From: Candidatus Colwellia aromaticivorans
Lineage (GTDB): Bacteria > Pseudomonadota > Gammaproteobacteria > Enterobacterales > Alteromonadaceae
Length of the DNA: 64,000 nt
Assembly: GCF_003333305.1 (NCBI RefSeq)
Contig: NZ_QOLD01000046.1
Coordinates: 1-64,000 of the forward strand
Direction: 5' to 3'
Positions 25,041 through 33,196 of this stretch are shown here, piece by piece. The position numbers and the translations under genes were made by a program. The notes beneath the pieces are model-generated. The model was not told the origin of the DNA. It made no database searches and worked only from the letters and a program-made list of their open reading frames with translations. Position 1 is the stretch's first letter. The number at the start of each line of letters is the position of its first letter.

Positions 25041-26210
25041 CTAAAATGTTACAACGCCATTTTTTTCAAGTGCCGTTATTCTGCTGTTACTAAAGCCAAG
25101 TTGGGTTAGTATTTGCTTGCCATCGACACCAATTTTACCACCTGCTCGTTGATAATCAGTTTGGTAAATCGAGAACTTAATGGGACAACCTAGTTGCTTT
25201 TGCATTCCTGTTTTCGGGTGTGGCACATCAACAATCATGTTTCTAGCGACTATCTGAGGATGTTCGCTAGCTTCTTTTAGGTTAAGCACGGGCTCGACAC
25301 ATAAATCTAGACTGATAAATATTGCCTGCCATTGAGCATAAGTTTTTTGTTTAAAAGATTGTGTAAAACTTTCTTTAATTTGTTGTTGCGCTGAGGCTTT
25401 GTTAGCTAATGGGAGAAGATGATCTAAATCGAGGAGCTGGCACAAACCACTAAAAAATTTAGGCTCTAAACTACCGACCGACAGATAACGACCATCACTA
25501 GTCTGATAATAGTCATAAAAAGTACCACCATTAAGCAGGTGAGACTCAGCCGTTGGTACATCGTTGCCAGCAAGTGTTCCTGCACCACTCATTGCATTTA
25601 AAGCAAAGGCACAATCGGTCATGCTGATATCAATCAGTTGACCTTCTCCTGTGCGTTGTCGGTGATGTAGTGCAGTTAATATACCAATAACGCCATGGAG
25701 AGAACCTCCGGCAACATCGGCTATTTGAATTCCCTGAGGAATTGGCGCTTGTTTTTTTCTTTTGGAATAACTGCTAATACCCGCGATGGCAAGATAATTT
25801 AAATCATGTCCCGCACGATCTTTGTATGGTCCGGTTTGACCATAACCTGTGATTGCACAAAAAATTATTTTTGGATTTATCGCTTTTAGAGCTTCATAAC
25901 CAATACCTAGTCTGTCCATTACGCCAGGCCTGAATTGTTCAAGCACCACGTCGTATTCTTTGACTAACGCTTTGATGATTTCAATGGCTTCGGGCTGCTT
26001 TAAATCAAGCGCGATTGATTTTTTAGAACGATTCAAATATTGATGTGCGGCGGAGGAATCGCCTATTTGAGGTGCCATTTCCCGTACTAAATCAACACGA
26101 GTGGGAGATTCAACCCGCAAAACCTGCGCCCCGAGATCGGCGAGTACCATTGAAGCATATGGACCGGGAAGTAGGGTAGAGAGATCTAAAACTTTAACAT
26201 CACTTAACAT
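25041..26210 (-). CDS. CaiB/BaiF (class III) CoA transferase or acyl-CoA racemase
   Basis: A 389-residue family III CoA transferase. The N-terminus MLSDVKVLDLSTLLPGPYASMVLADLGAQVLRVE is the family hallmark. FRPGVMDRLGIGYEAL, YGQTGPYKDRAGHDLNY and the later GGTFYDYYQTSDGRYLSVG blocks follow. The set resembles alpha-methylacyl-CoA racemases as much as carnitine CoA transferases. The ATG at 26208-26210 was chosen over an upstream TTG, because GGAG lies six bases before it. It is the last gene of the acyl-CoA operon, and its end converges with the BCCT gene. Confidence 0.87.
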   Translation of the reverse strand: MLSDVKVLDLSTLLPGPYASMVLADLGAQVLRVESPTRVDLVREMAPQIGDSSAAHQYLNRSKKSIALDLKQPEAIEIIKALVKEYDVVLEQFRPGVMDRLGIGYEALKAINPKIIFCAITGYGQTGPYKDRAGHDLNYLAIAGISSYSKRKKQAPIPQGIQIADVAGGSLHGVIGILTALHHRQRTGEGQLIDISMTDCAFALNAMSGAGTLAGNDVPTAESHLLNGGTFYDYYQTSDGRYLSVGSLEPKFFSGLCQLLDLDHLLPLANKASAQQQIKESFTQSFKQKTYAQWQAIFISLDLCVEPVLNLKEASEHPQIVARNMIVDVPHPKTGMQKQLGCPIKFSIYQTDYQRAGGKIGVDGKQILTQLGFSNSRITALEKNGVVTF

Positions 26211-26294
26211 GAAGTGCTCCAATGAAATAATGAGAAATTAGAAGGTAGGCGTGAAAAGGGGAGAAGTAATAAACCGCTCCCCCAAAGGTGTTTT

Positions 26295-27062
26295 TTATTT
26301 AGGCTCCATTCGAATAGCGCCATCAAGACGAATAACTTCGCCGTTGAGGTAACTATTGGTAATAATGTGAGCTGCTAAATCAGCATACTCAACCGGATCA
26401 CCAAAACGTTTAGGGCTTTGCACCATTTTTATGAGCGGATCGCGAACATCGTCACTAAATCCTTTCATCATGGCCGTATCGAAAATACCCGGAGCAATGG
26501 TCATAATACGAATGCCAAGTGGGGCTAAATCTCGGGCAATTGGTAGAGTCATTGAAACTATGCCGCCTTTACTTGCGCTATACGCTGATTGGCCAACTTG
26601 ACCATCGAATGCGGCAACCGATGCCGTATTGATAATTACACCACGTTCACCTTTAGCATCTGGCTCATTTTTAGCCATTTGCTCAGCGGCTAAACGCAGT
26701 ACATTAAAAGTACCAATCAGGTTAATATTAATAACTTGGGAGAATTTCTCTAGGGCTAAAGCGCCATTGCGACCAATGGTTTTACCACCTGGGGCAATAC
26801 CCGCGCAATTAATACAGGCGTGAATGGTGCCAAAGGCATCAACCGCTTCTTTTATGCCTGCGACAACAGAGGCTTCATCAGTAACATTTACTTTGGCAAA
26901 GATAGCGTTATCGCCTAAGCTAGTAACGAGTGATTTGCCAGCATCTTCGTTTAAATCAAAGGCAACAATTTTTGCGCCTTGTTTGGCCAATTCCTGACAT
27001 GTGACTAAACCTAAGCCTGAAGCACCGCCAGTTACGACAACAACTTTATTATTTAAATCCAT
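26295..27062 (-). CDS. short-chain dehydrogenase, 3-hydroxyacyl-CoA dehydrogenase type II-like
   Basis: A 255-residue classical SDR. The NAD-binding TGGASGLG (11-18), NCAGIAP, and the catalytic pair Tyr161/Lys165 (YSASK) are all present. Length and the PGIFDTAMM and RFGDPVEYADLAAHI regions match the HSD10 / 3-hydroxy-2-methylbutyryl-CoA dehydrogenase group. It would oxidise a 3-hydroxyacyl-CoA in beta-oxidation of a straight or branched acid. It starts 14 bases after the acyl-CoA dehydrogenase gene. Confidence 0.9.
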   Translation of the reverse strand: MDLNNKVVVVTGGASGLGLVTCQELAKQGAKIVAFDLNEDAGKSLVTSLGDNAIFAKVNVTDEASVVAGIKEAVDAFGTIHACINCAGIAPGGKTIGRNGALALEKFSQVININLIGTFNVLRLAAEQMAKNEPDAKGERGVIINTASVAAFDGQVGQSAYSASKGGIVSMTLPIARDLAPLGIRIMTIAPGIFDTAMMKGFSDDVRDPLIKMVQSPKRFGDPVEYADLAAHIITNSYLNGEVIRLDGAIRMEPK

Positions 27063-27076
27063 GGGTAATCCTTAAA

Positions 27077-28234
27077 TTAGTTAATTTCTTGTAATAAATC
27101 ACGAGCGATAATTACGCGCTGAATCTCGCTAGTACCTTCATAAATACTTGCTACGCGAACATCTCTAGCATAGCGCTCTAAAGGATAGTCTTTAATGTAA
27201 CCAGCGCCGCCCATTAGTTGCAGTGCGGTATAGCAAACCTGATTGGCTTTTTCAGAAGCAAATAGCTTAGCCATTGATGCTTCTTTACCAAAGGGTTGTC
27301 CTTTGTCTTTTTTATCCGATGCGTTCATCAGTAATAAGCGCGACGCTTCTAGGTCAGTATAAGCATCTGCTAGCATCCATTGAATACCTTGGAAGTTTGC
27401 AATTTTCTGACCAAATTGTTGACGTTCATTAACATAGTCACGGGCAAAATCGATTGCGGCCAAGCCTACGCCTAATGATAGTGAACCAATACCGATACGA
27501 CCACCGGCCAGTTCAGAAACGGCTACTTTAAAGCCTTGGTTTAGTGACCCCATTAAGGCATCTTTAGGAATTCGGCAGTTATCAAAAACGACTTCGTTAG
27601 TGGCTGAGGCATGTTGACCCATTTTTTTCTCAGCTGGCGATATGATAAGGCCTGGGGTACCTGCTTCAACTAAGAAACATGAAATACCTTTACCTCTTTT
27701 CGCATCAGGATCAGTTACCGCCCATAAGACAAATACACCGGCATATTCAGCGCTAGTAATAAATTGTTTAGCACCATTAATCACCCATTCATCACCGTCT
27801 AAAACAGCTTTAGTTTTCATACCTGAGGGGTCTGAACCCGCACCAGACTCAGTTAAACAAAAACCACCCGCGGCATATTCGCCACTGCATAATTTAGGTA
27901 AGTATTTTTGTTTTTGCTCTTCACTGGCCACAGATTCAATGACTTCACCAACCATATTGGTCACTGACATAGTCACTGCTGTAGAAGCACAGGCGCGTGC
28001 AATTTCAGTCATTGCTAGACTAAATACTACAGTGCCAGCTTCACTGCCACCATATTGGGAACCCACATTGAGTCCCATAAAGCCGAGGTCAGCAAGTTTT
28101 TGTAAATTTGATAAGAATAGTTCACGATCACCGTGTTGATCGAGTTTTTCAGCCACAGGCGCAAGTTCAGTTTGTGCAAACTTTGCCGCCATGTCTTTTA
28201 TCATCGCTTGGTCTTCAGTTAGTGAAAGGTCCAT
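27077..28234 (-). CDS. acyl-CoA dehydrogenase
   Basis: A 385-residue flavoenzyme of the short/medium/branched-chain acyl-CoA dehydrogenase family. The signature GGFCLTESGAGSDPSGM appears in the middle domain, and the catalytic glutamate lies in YEGTSEIQRV near residue 368. It forms the first double bond in acyl-CoA oxidation and passes electrons to ETF. It is the first gene of a three-gene operon with the SDR and the CoA transferase. An AraC-type regulator is divergent. Confidence 0.92.
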   Translation of the reverse strand: MDLSLTEDQAMIKDMAAKFAQTELAPVAEKLDQHGDRELFLSNLQKLADLGFMGLNVGSQYGGSEAGTVVFSLAMTEIARACASTAVTMSVTNMVGEVIESVASEEQKQKYLPKLCSGEYAAGGFCLTESGAGSDPSGMKTKAVLDGDEWVINGAKQFITSAEYAGVFVLWAVTDPDAKRGKGISCFLVEAGTPGLIISPAEKKMGQHASATNEVVFDNCRIPKDALMGSLNQGFKVAVSELAGGRIGIGSLSLGVGLAAIDFARDYVNERQQFGQKIANFQGIQWMLADAYTDLEASRLLLMNASDKKDKGQPFGKEASMAKLFASEKANQVCYTALQLMGGAGYIKDYPLERYARDVRVASIYEGTSEIQRVIIARDLLQEIN

Positions 28235-28421
28235 AATATTTCTCTTTTGAATTTGCTTAGTAAAATTAAGTATTTATCAATGTTAGCTAACGCTTGTCTA
28301 AGGAGGCATTAATACCTAGATATTTGCTGACAGGTTTTTAAGGTAAAGTTTAGTGTGTGATCAATAACTTCAACGAGAAACCTACCTGACATAACGACAT
28401 ATGCTGTGTAAAAATAGCTAC

Positions 28422-28441
28422 TAATACTATAAGTAGTATTA
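28422..28441. promoter_or_regulatory. inverted repeat in the acyl-CoA/AraC divergent promoter region
   Basis: TAATACT and AGTATTA form perfect 7-base arms around six bases, 98 bases before the AraC-type gene and 188 bases before the acyl-CoA operon. It is a candidate operator in the 304-base gap. No other motif was seen in the gap. Confidence 0.35.
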
Positions 28442-28538
28442 AAGTTAATTAAAATGACAAAATGTAACGATATAACTCACTAAATGTTACACATCCATGT
28501 ATAGTTGATAACAAATACCGGCGACAGATAAGGTAACC

Positions 28539-29534
28539 ATGGCAAAAGTAGATATGCATTATTTTCGAGAAGCGCTCAATTGTGCTGTACGTAAAGGCCT
28601 TGATTGTGACGCAATTTTATCGACATTGGGTATTAATATTGAGCCAGACCAGCAAAGGGTTGACGGTGAGCAAATGGCTAGCTTAGTGCAGTACGTATGG
28701 GCAAACCTAAATGATGAGTTCCTTGGCTGTACTAACCAACCCTGTAAGCTGGGGATGTTTCCTTTTATGGCTCGTCATGTGCTGCATTATAAAAGCCTTG
28801 AAAAAATGCTTGAGCAAGGGATTTCCTTTTACAACTTAGTGACAGATGATTTAAAAATGAAGCTAGTAAAGAGTGGTGACTTTGCCGAATTAGAATTCAT
28901 TTTCTCCCATCCTGAATTAGACCCTAATCATTTCTTTCTTGAATTCTGGTTGATTATTTGGCATCGATTTTCCAGTTGGCTAATTGATGTAAAAATTCCC
29001 TTGAGACACGTTTGTTTTACTCATGCTAAACCTGTCCATTACCGGGAAGCAAAATTACTTTTTTCATGTCGCCACAGTTTTAACCGTCCGGTAGTAAAAT
29101 TATGTTTTCACGCCAAATATTTAGGTCTACCTTGCGTTAGAACAAGAAAAGAGCTTACACGTTTTTTACGTGAGTCACCGGCTGATTTAATCACTATTCC
29201 AGGGAGTGAACATAGCTTCAAGGCTAAAATTAGAGTAATTCTTATTGATCATGAGAGCGATATTCTTTATTGCCCAAGCTTTGGAACTATCGCATTGAAT
29301 TTAAATATGAGTGCGCAAACGTTACGCCGTCGTCTTAAAGTAGAGGGTACAAGCTATCCGATGATTAAGGATGAAATTCGACGCGACTTAGCGATTGATT
29401 ATTTACTTATGAGTAACCGCAGCATCACAGATATTTCCACTGCTTTGGGCTTTAGTGAACCCCGCTCATTTACTCGTGCTTTTAAGCAATGGACTGGAGT
29501 TTCACCGTCAAAATATATCCGTTCACAGTTGTAA
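28539..29534 (+). CDS. AraC family transcriptional regulator
   Basis: A 331-residue regulator. The N-terminal about 200 residues match the arabinose-binding-like domain (PF12625 type) of OruR/ArgR-like AraC regulators. The C-terminal 100 residues hold two helix-turn-helix motifs, the second being SITDISTALGFSEPRSFTRAFKQWTGVSPSKY. It is divergent from the acyl-CoA dehydrogenase operon and probably activates it in response to the substrate or a CoA-derived intermediate. Confidence 0.9.
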   Translation: MAKVDMHYFREALNCAVRKGLDCDAILSTLGINIEPDQQRVDGEQMASLVQYVWANLNDEFLGCTNQPCKLGMFPFMARHVLHYKSLEKMLEQGISFYNLVTDDLKMKLVKSGDFAELEFIFSHPELDPNHFFLEFWLIIWHRFSSWLIDVKIPLRHVCFTHAKPVHYREAKLLFSCRHSFNRPVVKLCFHAKYLGLPCVRTRKELTRFLRESPADLITIPGSEHSFKAKIRVILIDHESDILYCPSFGTIALNLNMSAQTLRRRLKVEGTSYPMIKDEIRRDLAIDYLLMSNRSITDISTALGFSEPRSFTRAFKQWTGVSPSKYIRSQL

Positions 29535-29621
29535 TGAAATAATTAATTTAGTCACCAATCGTTATGTTTATGCCATACCTCTTTTTATTCTTAGTAAATT
29601 TATTAATTCGTCCGCAGGAGT

Positions 29622-30122
29622 TGGTTTAAACCCCCGTGTTTAGGCGGGATAGCTCTAAGCTAGTAGTTGCGTATATTATATGGGTATGAAATATCGTTAT
29701 CGAGTTTTAACAGGCGATGTAGGGTTAAGAATTAGAGATCTAACGAGGCAAACTTGTGAGCATTTAGAAATTGAAATACTACAAAGTGTAGTCAGTCAAG
29801 ATCATGTTCACTTATTAGTTTCGGCTCCGCTTAATATATCACCGTCAGAAATCATGTCACGAATAAAAGGGCGAACATCGACAAAGTTGTTTTAAGAGTT
29901 TCCTCAATTGAAGAAAAGATATTGGGGGCAGCACTTTTGGGCTAGAGGTTACTTTTGTGTAACGGCAGGAGAATTAACGAAAGAGATGATCAAAGAATAT
30001 TTGGAACATCACTTCGAGAGTAAAGCAAATGACAACTTTGAAGTGGAGTAATCGGCTTTAGCCGAAATGCTGGACTTTCAGTCCGCTGTTTTTTAACCCA
30101 CCGTCTTTAGACGGTGGTTGTT
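29622..30122 (+). mobile_element. degenerate IS200/IS605-type element
   Basis: The left end has a small imperfect hairpin (CCCG-TGTTTAGG-CGGG, about 29625-29650). After the transposase frame come three hairpins: CGGC-TTTA-GCCG (about 30053-30064), GGACT-TTC-AGTCC, and CCACCGTC-TTTA-GACGGTGG (30098-30117). Subterminal hairpins instead of inverted repeats are the hallmark of this family. The transposase is broken, so the copy is immobile unless helped in trans. Outer limits are approximate. Confidence 0.7.
29680..30051 (+). pseudogene. tnpA: broken IS200-type Y1 transposase TnpA
   Basis: The frame encodes KYRYRVLTGDVGLRIRDLTR, the HUH pair in DHVHLLV, and SEIMSRIKGRTSTKLF. It then meets TAA at 29893-29895 and continues in the same frame with EFPQLKKRYWGQHFWARGYF and MIKEYLEHHFESKANDNFEVE to TAA at 30049-30051. 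The intact family has a sense codon at that stop. The N-terminal about 20 residues are also altered and shortened, reading ASSCVYYMGMKY. Two independent lesions mean it is a fossil. Confidence 0.8.
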
Positions 30123-30726
30123 TAGTATTAACTTTTATCTCGATTTGGGTCTCAAAGCGCTATAGAAAATAATCTATTCGTTCGCCTTGAATATTCAACA
30201 GCCATTCACTTTATATAATCAAAAGGTAACTATGATCGACTATTTCAAGTCATTAGTCGATCTTGAAAGATAGATTTAGTCTTTAATATTTGAGGGGATG
30301 CATGAGAGCAACAACAGATTCAGTATCAAAATAGAATTTTTATTAAGGTCGCTTTTGTATCACTGTGACCAAAAAGTGCCTTCAAAATTTACCGTTGCTA
30401 ACGGCCGTTTAGTGCTCAATATGACCCATTCATTCTTTGTCGCTTGATCCGACCTTTCGGTCATTAGCCTTAAAAATTATTACCATATATTATTCTAATG
30501 AATAATATTATTGTGTTACTTCAATGTATAATAACATCTCCAGTTAGGTGGCCAAATTCACTATACCACTACAAATTGTTTGTGAAAATATCAATTAATG
30601 AAGTTGATTGCTTGGTTATATTATTCTACGTTTTCACCTTGGAATTAGGCTAGCATCCGCGGTATCGGCTAAGATGGCTATGATGAGAGCAAGTCAAAAA
30701 ATGGTTAAATATAAAAGGTGAAAAAA
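30123..30726. other. 604-base gap without recognised gene
   Basis: I see no convincing ORF or RNA here. A short GACC-TTTC-GGTC hairpin lies near 30450. The first part (to about 30480) and the second differ in texture, which would fit scraps left after insertion and deletion around the IS element. A ribosome binding site for the next gene overlaps the end. Confidence 0.4.
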
Positions 30727-32181
30727 ATGAAAAATGAACTGGATAACTGGACTACTTGTCAGGAATGTCTGGGACGCGGCCAAAGAAGCATGAGGCTCCG
30801 CAAGAAAGTGCGCCTCCGCTACCAGAGAGAGTTGGACCAATTTAAAAAAACGAATAGTGAAGGAACATCGCCTGTTCGCCCTAAAGGTCACCTTTATGAT
30901 TGCCTGAACTGTTGCGGCTCTGGCTTGATTAACTCTGTTAGCCATCCTATTGCCGATCCAGAAAACTACCCACATGTTGCCATTGTTGGGGGGGGTATAG
31001 GAGGAGTAGCTCTGGCTGTAGCTCTTATGCACCGAGGTATCCCTTTTACACTTTATGAACGCGATAGCAGCTTCGGTGCTAGATGTCAGGGCTATGGACT
31101 CACTTTGCAACAAGCGAGTAAAGCGATCGAGGGATTGGGCATTTTCTCGTTAGAAGAAGGTCTGATTTCAACCAGACATGTGGTTCATACTACAGAAGGT
31201 AAAGTGATTGGTGAGTGGGGGATCAGAAAATGGCTTCCCTCAGATATAAAAACGTCAGTGAAGCGCAGAAATGTGCATATTGCACGGCAGTCTTTACGCT
31301 TAGCTTTGCTTGAGCAACTCGGTGGACATGATGCGGTGAAGTGGGGACACCAGTTAGTGGATTATAAGGAAAGTGAGAGTGACGGTGTTGATCTGAGCTT
31401 TCAGATTGAGGGGAAGGGAGAGTTAAAGAGCGTTAGGGCGGATCTTGTGGTGGGAGCGGATGGTATTCGTAGTTCGGTGCGTAGGTTGCTAATTGGTGAG
31501 GAGACTACCCCTTTACGTTACCTAGATTGTATTGTGATCTTGGGTATTTGTCCTTTGGCAGATTTTGACGGGCTTGATAGTTCTTTGTTGGATTCAGCCA
31601 CGGTATTCCAAACCGCAAATGGCCATGAGCGCATCTACATGATGCCTTATGCGTTAGACTCGGTAATGTGGCAACTTAGTTTTCCAATGCCAGAAGAAGA
31701 GGCTAAGGCATTGAGTGCCTTAGGCGCTCATGCACTCAAGGAAGAGGCATGTCGACGATGTCAGTGGCATGATCCCATCCCTCAGATTTTAAAGGCGACC
31801 CTGGAAGCTCATGTTTCTGGTTATCCCGTCTATGACCGAGCACTACTCGAGTCAGAATTGTTGGAGAAAGGGACTCAAGTGACTCTGATCGGCGATGCGG
31901 CTCATCCTATGAGCCCATTCAAAGGACAGGGCGCGAATCAAGCGCTGTTGGATGCGTTGGCGTTGGCTCGTGGGATATCAACAGGATGTAGACCCAGATC
32001 ACAATGGCGGGAAACTGGCCTGAGAGGAAGTGTGTTAACTAAATTTGAATCAGAAATGTTAGCACGCAGTGCTTCCAAAGTGAAAGGTTCAGCAGAGGCT
32101 GCAAAGTTCCTGCATTCCGACACTGTGCTTCATGAAGGTGACGAGCCTAGAGGACGATGTTTACAAAGAAAAGATGCTTAA
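30727..32181 (+). CDS. FAD-dependent monooxygenase with N-terminal CxxCxGxG zinc-like motif
   Basis: A 484-residue flavoprotein hydroxylase of the UbiH/PHBH type. FAD motifs are VAIVGGGIGGVALAVALMHRG, the DG motif LVVGADGIRSSVRR, and GDAAHPMSPFKGQGANQALLDA. Unusually it begins with about 85 extra residues carrying CQECLGRGQ and CLNCCGSGL, the DnaJ-type paired zinc motif. The ATG at 30727 is preferred to a GTG nine bases earlier, which is itself part of the AAGGTGA ribosome binding site. The gene is visibly richer in GC than its neighbours, so it was probably acquired by transfer. The substrate is unknown. Confidence 0.85.
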   Translation: MKNELDNWTTCQECLGRGQRSMRLRKKVRLRYQRELDQFKKTNSEGTSPVRPKGHLYDCLNCCGSGLINSVSHPIADPENYPHVAIVGGGIGGVALAVALMHRGIPFTLYERDSSFGARCQGYGLTLQQASKAIEGLGIFSLEEGLISTRHVVHTTEGKVIGEWGIRKWLPSDIKTSVKRRNVHIARQSLRLALLEQLGGHDAVKWGHQLVDYKESESDGVDLSFQIEGKGELKSVRADLVVGADGIRSSVRRLLIGEETTPLRYLDCIVILGICPLADFDGLDSSLLDSATVFQTANGHERIYMMPYALDSVMWQLSFPMPEEEAKALSALGAHALKEEACRRCQWHDPIPQILKATLEAHVSGYPVYDRALLESELLEKGTQVTLIGDAAHPMSPFKGQGANQALLDALALARGISTGCRPRSQWRETGLRGSVLTKFESEMLARSASKVKGSAEAAKFLHSDTVLHEGDEPRGRCLQRKDA

Positions 32182-32217
32182 TTAGATTGTTTTATTATTT
32201 TTTGGCTAAGTATTCTA

Positions 32218-32370
32218 AAGCTGGATGGTATCAAAATTACTTATGACTACACAAGTGGTCGTTCGTATAATGTAAAATTTTAAAAATCAGGTGTGAGTTA
32301 TCGCTATTTAACAGGATCAAAACTAATACGTGAAGGGGCTGATTTCCTTACTGGGGTTAAAATGCGCTAG
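32218..32370 (+). pseudogene. decayed small gene, possibly MoaF-like
   Basis: One reading frame gives KLDGIKITYDYTSGRSYNVK, phenylalanine, an in-frame TAA (32281-32283), then KSGVSYRYLTGSKLIREGAD and FLTGVKMR to TAG. The alternating pattern looks like the beta-barrel of MoaF-related small proteins, with a single nonsense codon in the middle. No start is visible. Family assignment is tentative. Confidence 0.3.
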
Positions 32371-32828
32371 CCGTGCAAAAGAATAGAAGCCAAAAGAATA
32401 GATAGTATGCCAAAGACAATAAGGGTATATGATTGCGAAACAGATATGTTTTTTCCATGCTCATACCCCTTAGTTCCTAAGGCTTTGTATTCTGCTGGAT
32501 ACAAGGACTCACCTTCAATGTACTCATCTTTATCATATAGCTTCATTGCCATTTCGATTCTAACTATAAGTTTAGCTACTGCACAAAACTCTTTATACCT
32601 AGATTGAACTCCGTACGTTGAGATAGAAACGATCATTATAATAGCCCAGTTCAGGATAGATAGTTGACCAATTAGATCTGCTTTGTTTGAAATGATCCAT
32701 CCGTCAATCACAACAAGCACGCTAATAGCGCCAGTACTTATTTTTGACATCCTTTCTCGAAGAATGTGCGCGGTTGACTGCTGCTGTGTATATAAAGTTT
32801 TCAAAACTTCTAACTTAAATGTTTCCAA
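32367..32828 (-). CDS. membrane protein of unknown function
   Basis: A 153-residue protein. A helical N-terminus (METFKLEVLKTLYTQQQSTA) leads to two adjacent hydrophobic segments (about 34-50 and 57-72). A charged cytoplasmic stretch and a last membrane segment at the C-terminus (about 132-152) follow. The layout recalls SLATT-type membrane proteins, but I cannot assign it. The start is a TTG with AAGGA eight bases upstream. GTTAGGC, the integron cassette core, lies just before that, though no attC follows the gene. Confidence 0.6.
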   Translation of the reverse strand: METFKLEVLKTLYTQQQSTAHILRERMSKISTGAISVLVVIDGWIISNKADLIGQLSILNWAIIMIVSISTYGVQSRYKEFCAVAKLIVRIEMAMKLYDKDEYIEGESLYPAEYKALGTKGYEHGKNISVSQSYTLIVFGILSILLASILLHG

Positions 32829-33078
32829 TTTATTTTTCCTTGGCCTAACAGCTTATTATTTTCAATGAATAACCCTGCCTTAAGAGGCGAGGTGTAGATT
32901 ATTCATTCGAATACTCTACAATATTACGCCGCAAGCAGCGAGGAATTAAACCCGAAGAAGATTAAAACAATGATAATGGTAGTAGTTGACATAAACAGTC
33001 ATTACCTTTAAACGTCATAAAGGCAACATAGATACGAATATCTTAATCAAATCTCTATCTCACCGCCACATTAAGAAA

Positions 33079-33118
33079 ACAGCCAAAAAATTTATAGCAC
33101 TATACATTTTTTGGCTGT
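33079..33118. other. 12-bp perfect inverted repeat (hairpin)
   Basis: ACAGCCAAAAAA (33079-33090) pairs exactly with TTTTTTGGCTGT (33107-33118) around 16 bases. It has the form of a two-way terminator, but no gene ends nearby on either strand. It could be left from a lost gene. Confidence 0.5.
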
Positions 33119-33127
33119 GAAAAATAA

Positions 33128-33151
33128 GATTGCTGAATAACGTCAGCAATC
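33128..33151. other. 9-bp perfect hairpin upstream of the radical SAM gene
   Basis: GATTGCTGA (33128-33136) pairs with TCAGCAATC (33143-33151) around six bases. It lies nine bases after the previous inverted repeat and 45 bases before the radical SAM start. No T tract follows, so a leader hairpin or operator is as likely as a terminator. The rest of the 368-base gap shows no gene. Confidence 0.45.
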
Positions 33152-33196
33152 GCAGTATAATTATGGCAAGATTATCAAAGGTATTTAAAATCCAGT

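Noticed and set aside
27642-28139. 165-codon plus-strand ORF
   Set aside because: It lies wholly opposite the clear acyl-CoA dehydrogenase gene and has no recognisable content.
30694-31113. 139-codon minus-strand ORF
   Set aside because: It is antisense to the monooxygenase start and shows no protein features.
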